DNA from: Hemileia vastatrix
Taxonomy: Eukaryota > Basidiomycota > Pucciniomycetes > Pucciniales > Zaghouaniaceae
DNA length: 64,000 nucleotides
Direction: 5' to 3'
Assembly: GCA_030280995.1 (NCBI GenBank)
Contig: JASXTE010000002.1
Location: 4,771,683 to 4,835,682, forward strand
Part shown: one piece after another, positions 31,350 through 42,926 of the stretch
How the letters are laid out: every line of letters begins with the position of its first letter
Position numbering within the stretch: the stretch's first letter is position 1
The notes under the pieces: model-generated
Told to the model about the DNA's origin: nothing
Seen by the model: the letters and a program-made list of their open reading frames with translations, nothing else
Database searches by the model: none
Made by a program: the position numbers and the translations under genes

Positions 31350-32750
31350 GTAGCCATTTTTAAATATGTTTTTATTGAACAAAAAGTGACCAAAAAACTT
31401 GGCTGGCTACCTTAAACTTCACTTACCACAATTTAAAGTGGGTCTGAAGTGAAAACAGAATTTTAAGAGAGAAAAAAAAACTACATTGAAGCTTTGCTTG
31501 AAATATGCCTATTTTTTAACAAAATTTATTTAATTTTGTCAGATGAGAGAGTATGTATGAATTTAAAATTTTGATCCAAGGTGTGTTAAGTGAAACTCAA
31601 CCCTTGATATTTTTTACCTTAAAAATACCTCAATCCATGTTTAATCTGGGGTGAAAATAAAATGATGTTTCTCAATTCCTGGTAGATCTGCCTCCTATTA
31701 TTTTTGGTAAGTAGATATTTTTAAAAACAAAATTATTTATCAGCTCCACTTATAGGAGAAATGTTCAAATAGAAAGAAAGATAAAAGCTCATCTTGTCCT
31801 TTGAAATTTAAGACAGGATGTTATTTAGGTAGTAAATGGATTCCAAGTAAGCAAAGATAACACAGCATTTAAAAGGAAAATGATCATAAATTAACTTCTG
31901 GGGAAAAAATTACTTTGAATCTCAAATATAAGTAAGTAGCCAGGGTTTGAAGCATCTTTTAGTTAGTAAATGATTTATGAGTAAGCAAAAGTAACAGATA
32001 AATTAAGGAAGATAATTATTAGAGCAATATTATGAAATGGAAGAAGATAAAAATATGGGAAATAATATATATTCCAAAACAAATTAGAGCAATCTAGTAA
32101 GTAAATTTCTCCTTAATTATGTGTTAAATAGCTGAAAGTATTACAATGGATAATGTTTCAGATCTATATTGAGTGTCATGTACCAAATTAGAGCGACAAC
32201 ATTTGAGGTGTAGTGAATACAATAGTGTTTCATGAAGAGGGAAGAAAAAAGATATAAAAATTAAATTCACTGCAAAAAATCAAGTGGAACCTGCTAGCAG
32301 GTGCCTATCCCTATATTTAGTTTTGGTTTCAGATTAAATTTGATTTGATTTTGTGCAAGCTAGTGTGATCATTTATCAGTGCACAGTCATTCCAGAAGAA
32401 TAACAACTGAGCTGAAATTGAGTTAAGTCAAATATAGGGATTGGAACCTGCTATCAGGTGCCCATGTTTTTTTCCCGGTGATGGTCTCTAGATTTTAAAG
32501 TATATGATGATTAAAAAAAACTGGCAGAAGAGTACATGAATTACTGCAGTTTAGTCATACATTGTCTACAGACTTACTGTGTGAAACCAGAATAATACTG
32601 GAGGGGTTTAATTTGTAAATAAATGGATGTGAGCCAAAAATCTGGTAGCTCATGCATACAAAAAAGTTTACTCAAAAAACAAGGTAGATAATCTAACTAA
32701 TTTTTTCATTTTAAGAACTTAAGAATAAAAAATTCAATATTTTTTGTATA
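31350..32750. other. Non-coding AT-rich spacer holding MITE C2
   Basis: No open frame of interest. An imperfect direct repeat of about 75 bp occurs at 31825-31900 and 31955-32030 (GTAGTAAATGGATTCCAAGTA / TTAGTAAATGATTTATGAGTA type). The rest shows nothing recognisable apart from C2. Confidence 0.45.
32286..32465. mobile_element. Candidate MITE C2
   Basis: The left end holds the 14-bp palindrome ACCTGCTAGCAGGT followed by GCCTATCCCTATATTT. The right end mirrors it with AAATATAGGGATTGGAACC then TGCTATCAGGT. Same family as C1. The palindrome shares the GCTAGC core of MITE B. Confidence 0.55.
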
Positions 32751-32783
32751 TATCACAGGGGAAGAAAATGGTAACTAGACATT

Positions 32784-34018
32784 AGGGGGTCTAACACCTT
32801 ACAAAATACAAAACATAAACACACCAAAAAATGAAACAAACCTGCCATAAAAAAATGAAATACACCTGTCCTTGACAAGTGTATTTTGACAGTTTATTTG
32901 TCTTCAAACACATCTTCTTTTGGGTCAAAAAAGCCATCAAAACATTTACCTTCTTCATCATGATTAGTCAGCACTATGTACAAAAGTGCCAGAACCTAGA
33001 TTTTCTTTCACCTAATCCTTAAGAGCTTATTCATTCAAATTAAATATGTGACTTACCAGAACTTAATCAATAACTTAATCATACACTTACACTTACTCTT
33101 CATCACTGTTCACTAACATAACATGCCATTTTCAGTCTGACATCAACTTGAGATCACAGCTACTGCTCTAGATTTTGATCTGATTGTAAATTATGATACT
33201 GATTCCAATGCTGAACTAACCCCACAAATAAAATCTAGCAGTACTTCATCATCTCAAAACCGTGCTATGAAGTGCTCTTCTGGATTTTTGAAATTTTTTT
33301 CCACTTTTCTACAAAATTTTGTGAGACTTTTTGGGGCATGTTTGGGACACTTTTCTGTAAAATTTTGTAAAATTTTTTGAGGAATTTTTTTCACATTTCT
33401 GGGAACTTTCAGGGACTTTTTTGAGACTTCTGGATTCTTTTTTTGAAACTTTTTGCAACTTTTCTGGAAGCTTTTTTTTAACTTTTTTGGTGACTTCTTG
33501 AACTATTTCAGGTATGTTTTATCCAATTTTATTATTTAGATTTATTTTATTTAAAATTTTTAAATAAAAATGACTGAAAATCTAGATTTTTTCAACCAGA
33601 TTCATAAGGAAATAAAAAAAGTTGATGTAAAAAATAAAACATTAGGTAGCCAAAAAAAGTATGGGGTCTAATATAGGTTGACAAGTTTTTTTTTAATTTC
33701 ATGAGTTAAAATTTAACAATTCATATATGATACTCTACTTACTTAAATTAATGAGCTATAAGGCCATGTGTTGTATAACAGACATCACAGGACATTTTTT
33801 TTCCTTATGGAGTTGATGTGTAGACTTGTGTTTGATTTCATGGAATTCAGTCACAGATGATTTCCACTCAACTTTTTACTTAAATTATTATTAATTTAGG
33901 TTTTTAAATTATCTTATATGACTTTTTCACATGTTAATGTGTGTAATGAACTTAAAATTTGGCAAACTAATCCCCTAATTTTATAAAAAAACAGGGGAGT
34001 GTAGTGAGAAAGTGACAG
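32784..34018 (+). mobile_element. Harbinger-like relic H4, left end only
   Basis: ATT followed by AGGGGGTCTAACACC matches the left end type of H1/H3. Near 33110-33220 a plus-strand segment reads TALDFDLIVNYDTDSNAEL, resembling the acidic N-terminus of H2 transposase (MALELLLDSDCNSDSDLEE). 33745-34010 resembles the 3' non-coding region of the oxygenase unit (GTGTTGTATAACAG..., then CAGGGGAGTG). The right end is not found; a solo LTR lies at 34024. Confidence 0.55.
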
Positions 34019-34023
34019 ATCAA

Positions 34024-34828
34024 TGTCACACACCACGTGACACTCAAGGCAAAAGTAGCTCATTAAATCAATAATAATGAGGTCTAAATCCATACTCAAA
34101 GCGCAGAAAGAGATTCTACATAGCAACTGCAACTTTCCTTTGTGTACTCACTATTGAATCGCGCTAATCTAAACTTTAAATCTAAATTAGTCAATCTCTC
34201 AATAGTGTGTTTAGTCTTTTCTTCGATAAGCAATGCACAGCGCAATAGTCAATGCAATATTCCGCTAAAAGGTTTATTAAGTATCTGTGGGTTATTAACA
34301 GGGGTAGTGAGCATAGACTAATGGTTAGTGGAGGATTAAAGGGTTAACAGATGTTATTGAGGAGGGTCCAGGTGTAACGGGTGTATTATTGGAGGTCTGT
34401 GGTGTGCGGAATGATGGATGGGTATGAGGTAAATGCGAGGAGGAATAATGGATATAAAAGGGGTTGGATTTTGGTTTGACATTTCTTAAGAATTAAATTA
34501 TAAAATGTATCTATAGTTAATAGTGGTAAAGCTTCAAGTTAAATCATTATTATTGTACATTTCCTCATTTTCTCAGTAATCATTTCTAAAACTTAAATCT
34601 TTGATTATTGAGTTTACAACCCTTTGTGAGATCCTAAGAATATTAATATTATCATTAAATTATATTGAGATTCTTATTGAACATATCTCAAAGCATCAGC
34701 TCTTCCTTTGAATCATCTTTGAATCACTTCCTTGAACATTTCCTCTGTGTTTGAAGAAGTTTCTAACTTCTCCCTTCATCTCACTTTCAGGAACACCCTC
34801 GTCCTTGTGCGTAGGTCGTCTGGTGACA
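34024..34828 (+). repeat. Solo LTR of the G1 family, TSD ATCAA
   Basis: Starts TGTCACACACCACGTGACA and ends TCGTCTGGTGACA. ATCAA occurs at 34019-34023 and 34829-34833, a perfect 5-bp target duplication. Length 805 bp against 800 for the G1 LTR (3614-4413), aligned end to end in opposite orientation. No internal retroelement sequence adjoins, so it is the product of LTR-LTR recombination. Confidence 0.92.
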
Positions 34829-34833
34829 ATCAA

Positions 34834-35252
34834 AGACAAAAGACAAATTCATAAATGTAATTTATAGAAAGATTGAAAGTATGGTGAAGGGAGCAGGATC
34901 TAGATTATTAGATATCAGTAATTTAGTTAAAAAATGATTAAAAGTTTAAATTTTAAATCTTTCATAGTCCTCTCCTTGAATTCTAACTTTATCCCTCTCT
35001 AAATCTAATTGATCTATCTCAATTTCTAAGAATTTTTCACACTTTGATTGTGAATGAAGTCACAAACTAGAAGAAGCCCTTTCTGTGAGTCTTTCTTTTT
35101 CAGGGGTTATTCTTTATCATCTTAACTTTTATGGTCAGTTAATTCCTTGAAAATCTTTGATTTGATGAGCCTTGGTTCTGGTTAATACATGGGGAGTAAA
35201 TAAGTAATACAAAATAAAAAATTATAAAAATAGTATTAAAGATTACTACCAT
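34834..35252. other. Non-coding spacer before G4
   Basis: AT-rich, without recognisable coding sequence or repeat. Its right edge ACCAT is the target duplication of G4. Confidence 0.5.
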
Positions 35253-36429
35253 TTTCAGCATAGATATCCCTAGTACTGAGTGTTTCTTATGCTTAAAATA
35301 AGATAACCTTAAGTAAATTAAGCTTATATCTTAAAAATAAGGTTAAAACAATTATATATATGATTATAATACACATATATATAATTATTACACTATTATA
35401 TAACTTATAGTAGTTTAAATAGCTTATCTATAGCCTAATAATACATATTAAGGTGTTAATGGAGTCATAATATACTTATCTTAAGTGATATTAAGTAATT
35501 ATTGACATACATAAGCTTAAATGTATACATAAAGCTCATATTCAGTGAAATATGCAGTATATTATGTATAATTAGGTCTATAAGTGGGTTTTAGCCTCTT
35601 AATAGACTATAAACTTTGTTTTTCTGCTTATTTTAGGTCATATGGACGTAATAAGTGGATTCACAAAGCCTACAGAAGCATAGACATCTATATCAGGCAC
35701 ATACACTCAGTTTGGACAACTTAATCTGCTTCCTTGGATGGATATTCACGGATTTGTGGGTTGGGAGGTCATTGTTGGGTTAATGTGGATGCTTGGGGAT
35801 GTTATTGGGGGCTTGGAAATTTCATTTGTTTCCTTTATATTCTTTGGGCTTCATTTTATCTCTTTTGGATTACCTATTTCACCTGTTTCTTTATGGTATC
35901 CGCTTTTATCTGGATTTTCTAATTATGTTTTGGGTCTGTGTTAGCATTAATTGTGACAGAGGGTTCTTACAGGAGGTCTGGGTGTTGAATCTGCTTTAAG
36001 TAGACGCCATGGGGAGGTGATGGGCCCTCAAAGTGCTGTAATTGCCAGGGATAGCAGTGACATCATCTGGATTGAAGGTCTGTGCACTCCAAGGGATTTG
36101 GGTATAAGGAAGGAGGGATTTTGATGGTTATTTATCATCAATTACTTACTAAAATTCAATAAAACACTTCAATACAATTATTAGTATTTAGAAATATATT
36201 ATAAAGCCTTTATAAGTTGATATTATCATTATATAAGCTATAACTATATTCTATTTAGCTATTTTCCACCACTAAGCACACATTTAAATCCATGTATTGT
36301 GAGTTTTATTTGAGTATAGCTATTTTATTAGTCTTCCCCTGAGGTTTAATAACTAAATCATTTATCAATAAGTAGTAGGACCATAAATAAATACTATTAT
36401 ATCATACTTATATATTAGACATACTGACA
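35253..36429 (+). repeat. 5' LTR of G4 (1,177 bp)
   Basis: Aligns along its length with 42927-44102. The first bases are TTTCAGCATAG where the partner has TGTCAGCCTAG, so the canonical TG start has mutated. It ends ACATACTGACA. Open frames around 35734-35999 are present in both LTRs but look like chance hydrophobic frames. Confidence 0.92.
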
Positions 36430-36431
36430 AT

Positions 36432-36444
36432 TGGGGGTCTTTCC
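36432..36444 (+). promoter_or_regulatory. Candidate primer-binding site of G4
   Basis: TGGGGGTCTTTCC begins two bases after the 5' LTR end, the same spacing as in G3 (TGGGAACCTTTG). The tRNA is not identified. Confidence 0.4.
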
Positions 36445-36939
36445 TTGATTATTATTGATTTTTTAGTATAAGCCTTAGGACGTGATTTTTACTTAGTATA
36501 GCTTAAAACAAACCAAATATTTGGGTCTGCTGCATATTAGTGGGTAATAATAACTCAGTGATTTCGGAAAAGAACCCTTATAATAATTTTACTAATTTTT
36601 TATCATAAAAAATAGGTATTTACAGTAGTAACTGTACCCAATATAAACCCAATTTCACTTGGTATTTGCACACCAATATAACACCCAATTAAATTGGTAT
36701 TTGGTTAAATCTTGGTAAGCTAACTATTCACCCTTATAAAGGTCTAGTTAATCTTATTATTATATTTTTAACAGATTTTTTAGATTTTTTCTTATATTTT
36801 ATTTAAATAAATAAAGATATAAATTTAGGGTAAGCTCCAGTGCTTTTTGATTAGTAATAACATTGCTAATACTTTTTTTCTACTAAATCCATAGAGGTTT
36901 TCCTTTTGGTAGACGTAATATATTTTCATTCTCATCAAT

Positions 36940-39030
36940 ATGAGTGCTCCTCAGGACAGTTTAAGTGAAAATCTTGCTTATAATACCAGGTCTAAAGCTA
37001 ACAAAAACTATCCAGGACATAACCATGGAGGTTCAGTCATACCCCCAAGCAGAGAAGATGAGCATAGTGGAAAAAGACGCCCTTTTAAAAAAGATAACTA
37101 TAAAAAAGACGTCTCCTCCTCTTCAGGATTAACTATCCCACTTGGCCAAACAGGTTTTTAAGTTGGAAGAATCCAAGTCACTTATGCTCAAAGAGGTAGA
37201 GCAATTACAGAACAATTGCAAGGTAGGGTTTCAACAAATGAATCAAACACCAGCAGAACTAAAGGGAGGCCAGCCAAGTCAACCAAGTCAGCAACCCCCT
37301 ATCCCAGGCGGGTCACATCACTCCCAGGAGAAAATTCTGGTAGACAAATGGAAGTGGGACTGGTTCCATCAAAAATGGACCAGCCACAGCTGCAACAGGG
37401 ATCCACCACCTCATCAGACTTCCTCAGCTCACCCATACAAAACAAAAAAGCACCAAAAATAAGGACTGGAATCCATCCCTTGGTAAGTAGATTACCCTCT
37501 CAGATTGAAGACAATACTGATAATTACAATATAGGTAATACTATTGATGTTAAATCTGTGCAGAAAATAGAGGAGGATTTAAGAAATTTAGGTTTTGATG
37601 TAGATACACCTGACTTGTCTTTTGTCCACAACAACAGTACTATTCATAATAATAATACAGTTAATCCTCAGTTTCCACCACTTACTAGTGAGATAAGAAG
37701 TTCACAGGAGAGTGAGAGAATTGAGAAGGAAGACATGGAGTATTTTAACAATAATTCAACTGTCCATAGAATTGTTTCAGCATTGTGGAATAGAATGACT
37801 GATTGTGAGGAACAGACAGTTAATCTCACTAGTGATACAATTTCATCCTTGACATTAAATATTTCTCAACTGGCAGCACGTAATAAAGAATTAGAGAAAG
37901 AAAATTTGTCTCTAACTCTTAAATATGATTCATTGAGTAACAAATATAGTGAACTTTCAAACAAATTCTGTGAGTTGGAAAAATTGTATGAAGCACACTT
38001 GTTGAAAATTGAATCAAGAACTAAGTTATCTTTTTCCCAGAAAAATCAAAGTGTCTCTGAGCTACTACAAAGATTAACTAAAGTTGAGATTGAAACTGCC
38101 AATCTACTAATGAGCCAGGATAATCATAGGTATACTCAATATAACAATAATCCTTTCATTGGCAAAAGTGAATCTCATTCTTTCCCTATACCACCACAAC
38201 TAGAACCATCTGGTGGTAGTGTCAAATCTAAAATTTAAGTCACAAATCCGTACAGGAGGAAATACAAGACCATTTATCAAGAGTAAATGAGTTATTGAAT
38301 TTACCTAAGATTAGTGAGATAAAATCCAATCAGAAGAACTGGCCTAAGATAAATAAGTACCCAACTTATGATGGGGAAGCCAGCTCTGATTAACATCATT
38401 TTATACAAAGAATTGACAATTTGAAGTTATCATATAAGTTACCAGATGAAGAAATAACATCAAAATTAATTTCTTTATTTAAGAATTTTGCTTTATTATG
38501 GTTTGAAGCTGTTTTAAGTGAGGGTAAAGATTACTTTTGGGCTGAATGGAAACAACTTATTGAAAAACAATTTGGAGGTTCTAAATTCAGACTTACTCAG
38601 CAGACACTTTATGAGAAAACTAGGTACAATCTGTTGAATGGTGACAAACCTATGGTATTTTTAATGAATTTAAATAAAATATTAAAAGCCATTGAGCCTA
38701 ATATGGATTTTAACTTATGGAAAGATAAGATAATATATAAATTACCTATATCTGTCAGAGACATTGTTGTAGCTAGAACATTAAATGTTTCTGAATATTC
38801 TGACTTTATTAATATTTGAAATGAAATATTATTAAACCATAAGTATGAATCAAGGTATTCCACTTATAAACAAAATGTTGAACCTGTGAAAAATCAGAAT
38901 TAAAAAACACTTCAGGAGAAGCAGAAAAAACCTACTGCACCTGTAGTACCTATAAAATTTGAAACAAATACAGGTTATAAGTGTAACAAACCTTGGGTTA
39001 AAGGTCACAAATGTGAGAAAAATATAAATA
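36940..39030 (+). pseudogene. gag: G4 gag, broken
   Basis: ATG 36940 (MSAPQDSLSENLAYNTRSKA) after a 510-bp leader. Stops in this frame lie at 37161, 38238, 38392-38394 (before the NLKLSYKLPDEE segment), 38819 and 38900. Between them: a coiled-coil region near 37860-38000 (LNISQLAARNKELEKENLSL), then the capsid domain with KLISLFKNFALLWFEAVL, WKQLIEKQFGGSKFRL and IIYKLPISVRDIVVAR, homologous to G3 gag. The zinc knuckle reads TGYKCNKPWVKGHKC, with Gly where G3 has the first Cys. The frame then runs straight into CEKNINIVENQ, showing the linker as it is without a transposon. Confidence 0.86.
37142..37462 (+). other. Overlapping alternative frame in G4 gag
   Basis: 106 codons in a second plus-strand frame, starting near a TTG at 37142 (LAKQVFKLEESKSLMLKEVE), Gln/Pro-rich in the middle, with EKILVDKWKWDWFHQKW near the end. 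This W-rich block matches the overlapping frame of G3 gag (KWQWDWLNTQW) better than the main frames match each other in this stretch. There is no ATG in frame near the start. Function unknown. Confidence 0.42.
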
Positions 39031-39575
39031 TTGTTGAAAATCAACGTGAATCTGAAACTGAAACTGAAAAAAGTAAAGAATCAAGTGATTATGACAGCAA
39101 TATCTCATATAGTGATGTAAATGAAGTCTGTATGTTGGAAGATGATTTGTCCATCTTTGAAAAACCAATATTAAATATGGACTCAAATGAATCTTTAATG
39201 AATTTTGAGGATGCTGAAATCATTAAAGATATACAATCTGATAACTTTAAAATGACACCTATCACGGTTCCAGCTATCATTTCTGGTGAAAATGTTAATA
39301 TAGTATTGAACACAGGAGCTGCTGGTTCTGTTGTTTCTGCTAATACATTAAAGAAAATTGATAGTGAATATAAGTCTAAGCTTGAATCCCTTCAAAGTAA
39401 AAATTGGAGAGGTTTTGGATCAGTGCTACACCCCATTGGTAGATACAAAGCTGCTGTTTTCTTTAAACATCAACATAGTTATGTAAGAGTAACTTGTGAC
39501 TTTGTAGTAATGGACAATACTAACTGTAGTAACTGTTTTATCATTTGAAATGATATTCTGACTAAGTTTGGTGTG
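39031..39575 (+). pseudogene. pol: G4 protease with mutated active site
   Basis: An acidic linker (ESETETEKSKESSDYDSN) is followed by IISGENVNIVLNTGAAGS with VVSANTLKKID. The catalytic Asp of the D-S/T-G triad is Asn here (AAC for GAC); G3 and G5 have LDSG. The domain continues through NWRGFGSVLHPIGRYKA to FIIxNDILTKFGVKLD, with a TGA at 39546-39548. It could not process gag-pol. Confidence 0.85.
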
Positions 39576-40665
39576 AAATTAGACCCTGCTAATAACAATT
39601 TTACAATTGGCATGAATGGTAAAAGGAAATTTAAAATAAATTCTTTTAACACAGTCTTACACATTGAGTCAGTAACAAATTCTTTGTGCAAAGGAAGAGA
39701 ATCCAATGAGATGGAACTTCTGGAAACAGAAATTTCTAAAGCATCATTTGGAACTCAGATAAGTGAAGCTGAGAAAAATAATATTTTAGACTTAATTAAA
39801 GCATTTCCAATGGCTTTTGCACATGGTACAAATGAACTTGGCCTTGTAAAAGATCATGAGATGAAAATTAGTTTAACCTGTGATATGGATAATATTCCTG
39901 CTAGTCTTAAAAAGAAACCATACCCTGATTCACAAATGAAGAGGAAAGACATAGAGGATAATATTAAGATGTTATTAAAAATGAACATTCTTGAAAATGT
40001 TGAAACTACACCAAAATATTGTGTAATATCACCAGTGCTAATTTCTTATGAACAAGATAAAGCAAGACTGTGCAGTGATTATAGAGCATTAAATACATTT
40101 ACAGTAGATGATATTTATCCCTTGCCAAGGATTGCCTCTATACATGCTACCCTTAAAGGTGCTAAGTATATAAGTTTCCTAGATGGAAATAAAGGGTACC
40201 ATCAAATTCCTGTTGAAAAGAATTCACAGAACTTTTTGTTGATAACAACACATATGGGAATTTATAAATATGTCAGGATGCCATTTGGACCAAAAAATGC
40301 TCCGTCTTTATTTCAGAAGTTAATTGATATAACATTCCATAATTAAATGATTGAAGGATGGTTAATGGTATAAATTGATGACATCATAGTGTTCTCTAAA
40401 ACATATGATGAACACTTAATCCATTTAAAGAAGGTATTTCAGAAAATGGATGAAATAAAAATGACCCTTGCATTGAAAAAAATGTAAATTTGGGTTTGAA
40501 TCTTTAAAAGTGCTTGGTCATATTGTATCTGGCTTAAAAATATGTGTAGACCAAAATAAGGTGGCTGCAATAAAGAATATTGGCATTCCTCAAAATGTAA
40601 AGGATGTACAATCTTTTCTTGGCATGTTTGGTTATTATAGACAATATATAAAAAACTACCAATGA
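39576..40665 (+). pseudogene. pol: G4 reverse transcriptase, broken
   Basis: 39573-40346 is open: KKKPYPDSQMKRKDIEDN, ISYEQDKARLCSDYRALN, KYISFLDGNKGYHQIP, MPFGPKNAPSLFQK. Stops follow: TAA near 40345, and TAA replacing the Tyr of the catalytic motif (WLMV-stop-IDDIIVFS, near 40371). An extra A in an A-run near 40480 shifts the frame in LALKKC. The thumb SFLGMFGYYRQYIKNY follows at 40610-40660. Confidence 0.9.
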
Positions 40666-41200
40666 ATCGCTGCACCATTGACCACACTGATAAAGAAATC
40701 AGAAGCTTTCATTTTGAATAATGAAAGACAACAGAATTTTGATAAGTTGAAAGAATGTTTGATGACAGCTCCTATCTTGGGATTACCAGATTTCCAATTA
40801 CCTTTTGTATTATATACAGATGCAAGTTTTATTGGTCTGGGTGCTTCTTTGCATCAAAATCAACTTATTAAAGGAAAAATGTCAGAAGTATTAATCTGCT
40901 ATATTTCACGTAATCTGAGAAGTAGTGAATTGAAATATGGTTCTACTCAACTTGAATGTTTGGAAGTAGTATGGGCTCTTGAGAAGCCACATTATTACCT
41001 TGAAGACCAAAAATTTGAGTTAATAACTGACTGTAGTGCAGTTAAGTCACTCTTAAACATGAAAACTCCTAATAGACACATGTTTAGATGTCAATTAGCT
41101 GTACAAGAATACAGAGGATGGATGACTATTACACATAGAGCATGAACCTTGCACTCTAATGTAGATCTGTTATCTAGAGTACCTATGCCTAATAATGATG
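40666..41200 (+). pseudogene. pol: G4 RNase H domain
   Basis: 40678-41145 is open. FVLYTDASFIGLGASLHQ, SELKYGSTQLECLEVVWALE and FELITDCSAVKSLL give the D-E-D residues. A TGA at 41143-41145 replaces Gly in the HRAG block that ends the domain, and the frame then continues HSNVDLLSRVP. Confidence 0.9.
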
Positions 41201-42660
41201 ATAATCCTGCTTATGTTCCTGAATCAGAGATTATTAACATTTATGGCATTTATATTGTAGATCTTGAGGATGAATTTATGCAATCAATTCTTGATAATTA
41301 TGATTCAGATCCTGACTTGAGTAAACTTACTACAATATTAAATGATCCATCTAATGCTTCAATGAATGTTTTAATAAAAACATTACCAAATAAGTATAAA
41401 GAAGCATTAGAAAAAGGAAAATTTTCCATTGAGGATGGTTTTATATATTACAGGAAAAAATTAAGTAATGTAATTGTAATTAACCATTCAATGAAGGAGT
41501 TAATGTTAAGTATATGTCATGATGATATATTAGCAGGTCATTTTGACTTCCATAAAACATTAACCAGAGTAAAAAACACAGCTTGGTGGATAAACATGTC
41601 TGATGATGTTCAAAAATATGTTGAGATGTGTTATTCTTGTCAAAAATCTAAAAGATTAACAGGGAAAAGAGCTGGTTTATTACAACAAATTGAGCAACCC
41701 AAAGCTCCATGGGAAATAGTTAACATGGACTTTGTACCAGGTTTTCCAATAGCAGGACATAAGAGTTATAACTCCTGCTGAGTAGTTTTTGTTAGATTTA
41801 CAAAAGTGTGTAAATTTATTACTACTCATAAAGAAGTTTCTGCAAAGGACTTAGCTTGTTTATGGTGGACAAAAATGTTAAATATAGCAGGATTCCCCAA
41901 AGCAATAGTCTCTGACAGAGATCCTAAATTAACTTCTGAGTTCTGGACATCACTTATGGATGTTTCAGGGTGTCAATTAAAACGTTCTACAGCACACCAT
42001 CCACAAACTGATGGGCTAGAAGAAAGAATGATACAAACTTTAGAAGATATGATAAGAAGATATTGTGCTTTTGGTCTTAACTTTAAAGACAATGATAAAT
42101 TCATGCATGATTGGGTAACCCTTATCCCAGGTTTAGAATTTGAATACAGTAGTACAGTACATTCTGTCACTGGCAAAAAGCCATTTGAGTTATGGTTGGG
42201 TTATGTACCTAATACCCCTGCTAAAACTCTTAATAAGTTACCTAGATTGGATATCCATCCAGGTACTAAGTCTTTTCTTCAAATGCAAGAATTATACAGA
42301 AAACATGCTCAAGAATGTATAAATAAGGCATTTGAGTATGAGAAGAAAAGATGGGATAAAGCCCATAAAGAACAAATGTTCAGAGAGGGTGATGAAGTCC
42401 TTATTTCTACACTACATTTCAATTTAAATGGTAATGTTAACTTGAAGTATCCATTCATTGGACCATTTGTAGTAAAAAAGATGGTTGGTAACAATGCTGT
42501 TGAGGTTATTCTATATGCACCATATGATAAAAAACATCCAGTATTTCCTATATCTCTTATAAAACCATACCATTCTAATGATACTGCTCTATTTCCAAGA
42601 AGATCAGGAAGGCATAAACAGAAACCTGAAGAAATAGTTGAAAAAGCAGAAATTGAAAAG
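41201..42660 (+). pseudogene. pol: G4 integrase, one stop inside
   Basis: The zinc domain has the full HHCC set: CHDDILAGHFDFHKT ... MCYSCQKSKR. The core begins MDFVPGFPIAGHKSYNSC. A TGA near 41779 replaces the Trp of G3 (NSCWVIVDRF), then FTKVCKFITTHKEV, IVSDRDPKLTSEFW and HHPQTDGLEERMIQTLEDMI keep the catalytic D, D and E. The GPFVVKKM segment and KKHPVFPISLIKPY close the domain. Confidence 0.9.
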
Positions 42661-42810
42661 ATACTATAAAAGAGACACCTGACAAAAGAAAATGGAGTTG
42701 AGTATCTATTAAGATTTAAAAATAAATCAAGTGAATATGACCAGTGGATTCCAGAAAATGAAATCTCTGATCTTAAAAAACTCTTGAAAAAATTTAAATC
42801 AAAATAATAC
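42661..42810 (+). pseudogene. pol: G4 chromodomain
   Basis: After a TAA at 42667-42669 the same frame continues NGVEYLLRFKNKSSEYDQW then IPENEISDLKKLLKKF, the same chromodomain pattern as in G3. It ends just before TAA at 42805, about 110 bp upstream of the polypurine tract. Confidence 0.7.
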
Positions 42811-42915
42811 TGTTTATTCAGTAGATGCATTATAGAAAATTTAAAAATTATTTTTCTATTTCACTCCTTACTTTTAATTAAAATGTCTTAACATTTTTTT
42901 AATTGTTTTTTTTTT

Positions 42916-42926
42916 GGGTGAGGGAG
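42916..42926 (+). promoter_or_regulatory. Polypurine tract of G4
   Basis: GGGTGAGGGAG directly precedes the 3' LTR start TGTCAGCC, matching AGAGTGAGGGAG of G3 and G5. Confidence 0.72.

Noticed and set aside
35734..35999. Overlapping open frames inside the G4 LTRs (also 43407-43595)
   Set aside because: Present only because both LTRs are copies; Trp/Phe-rich, three frames open at once, no conserved domain.
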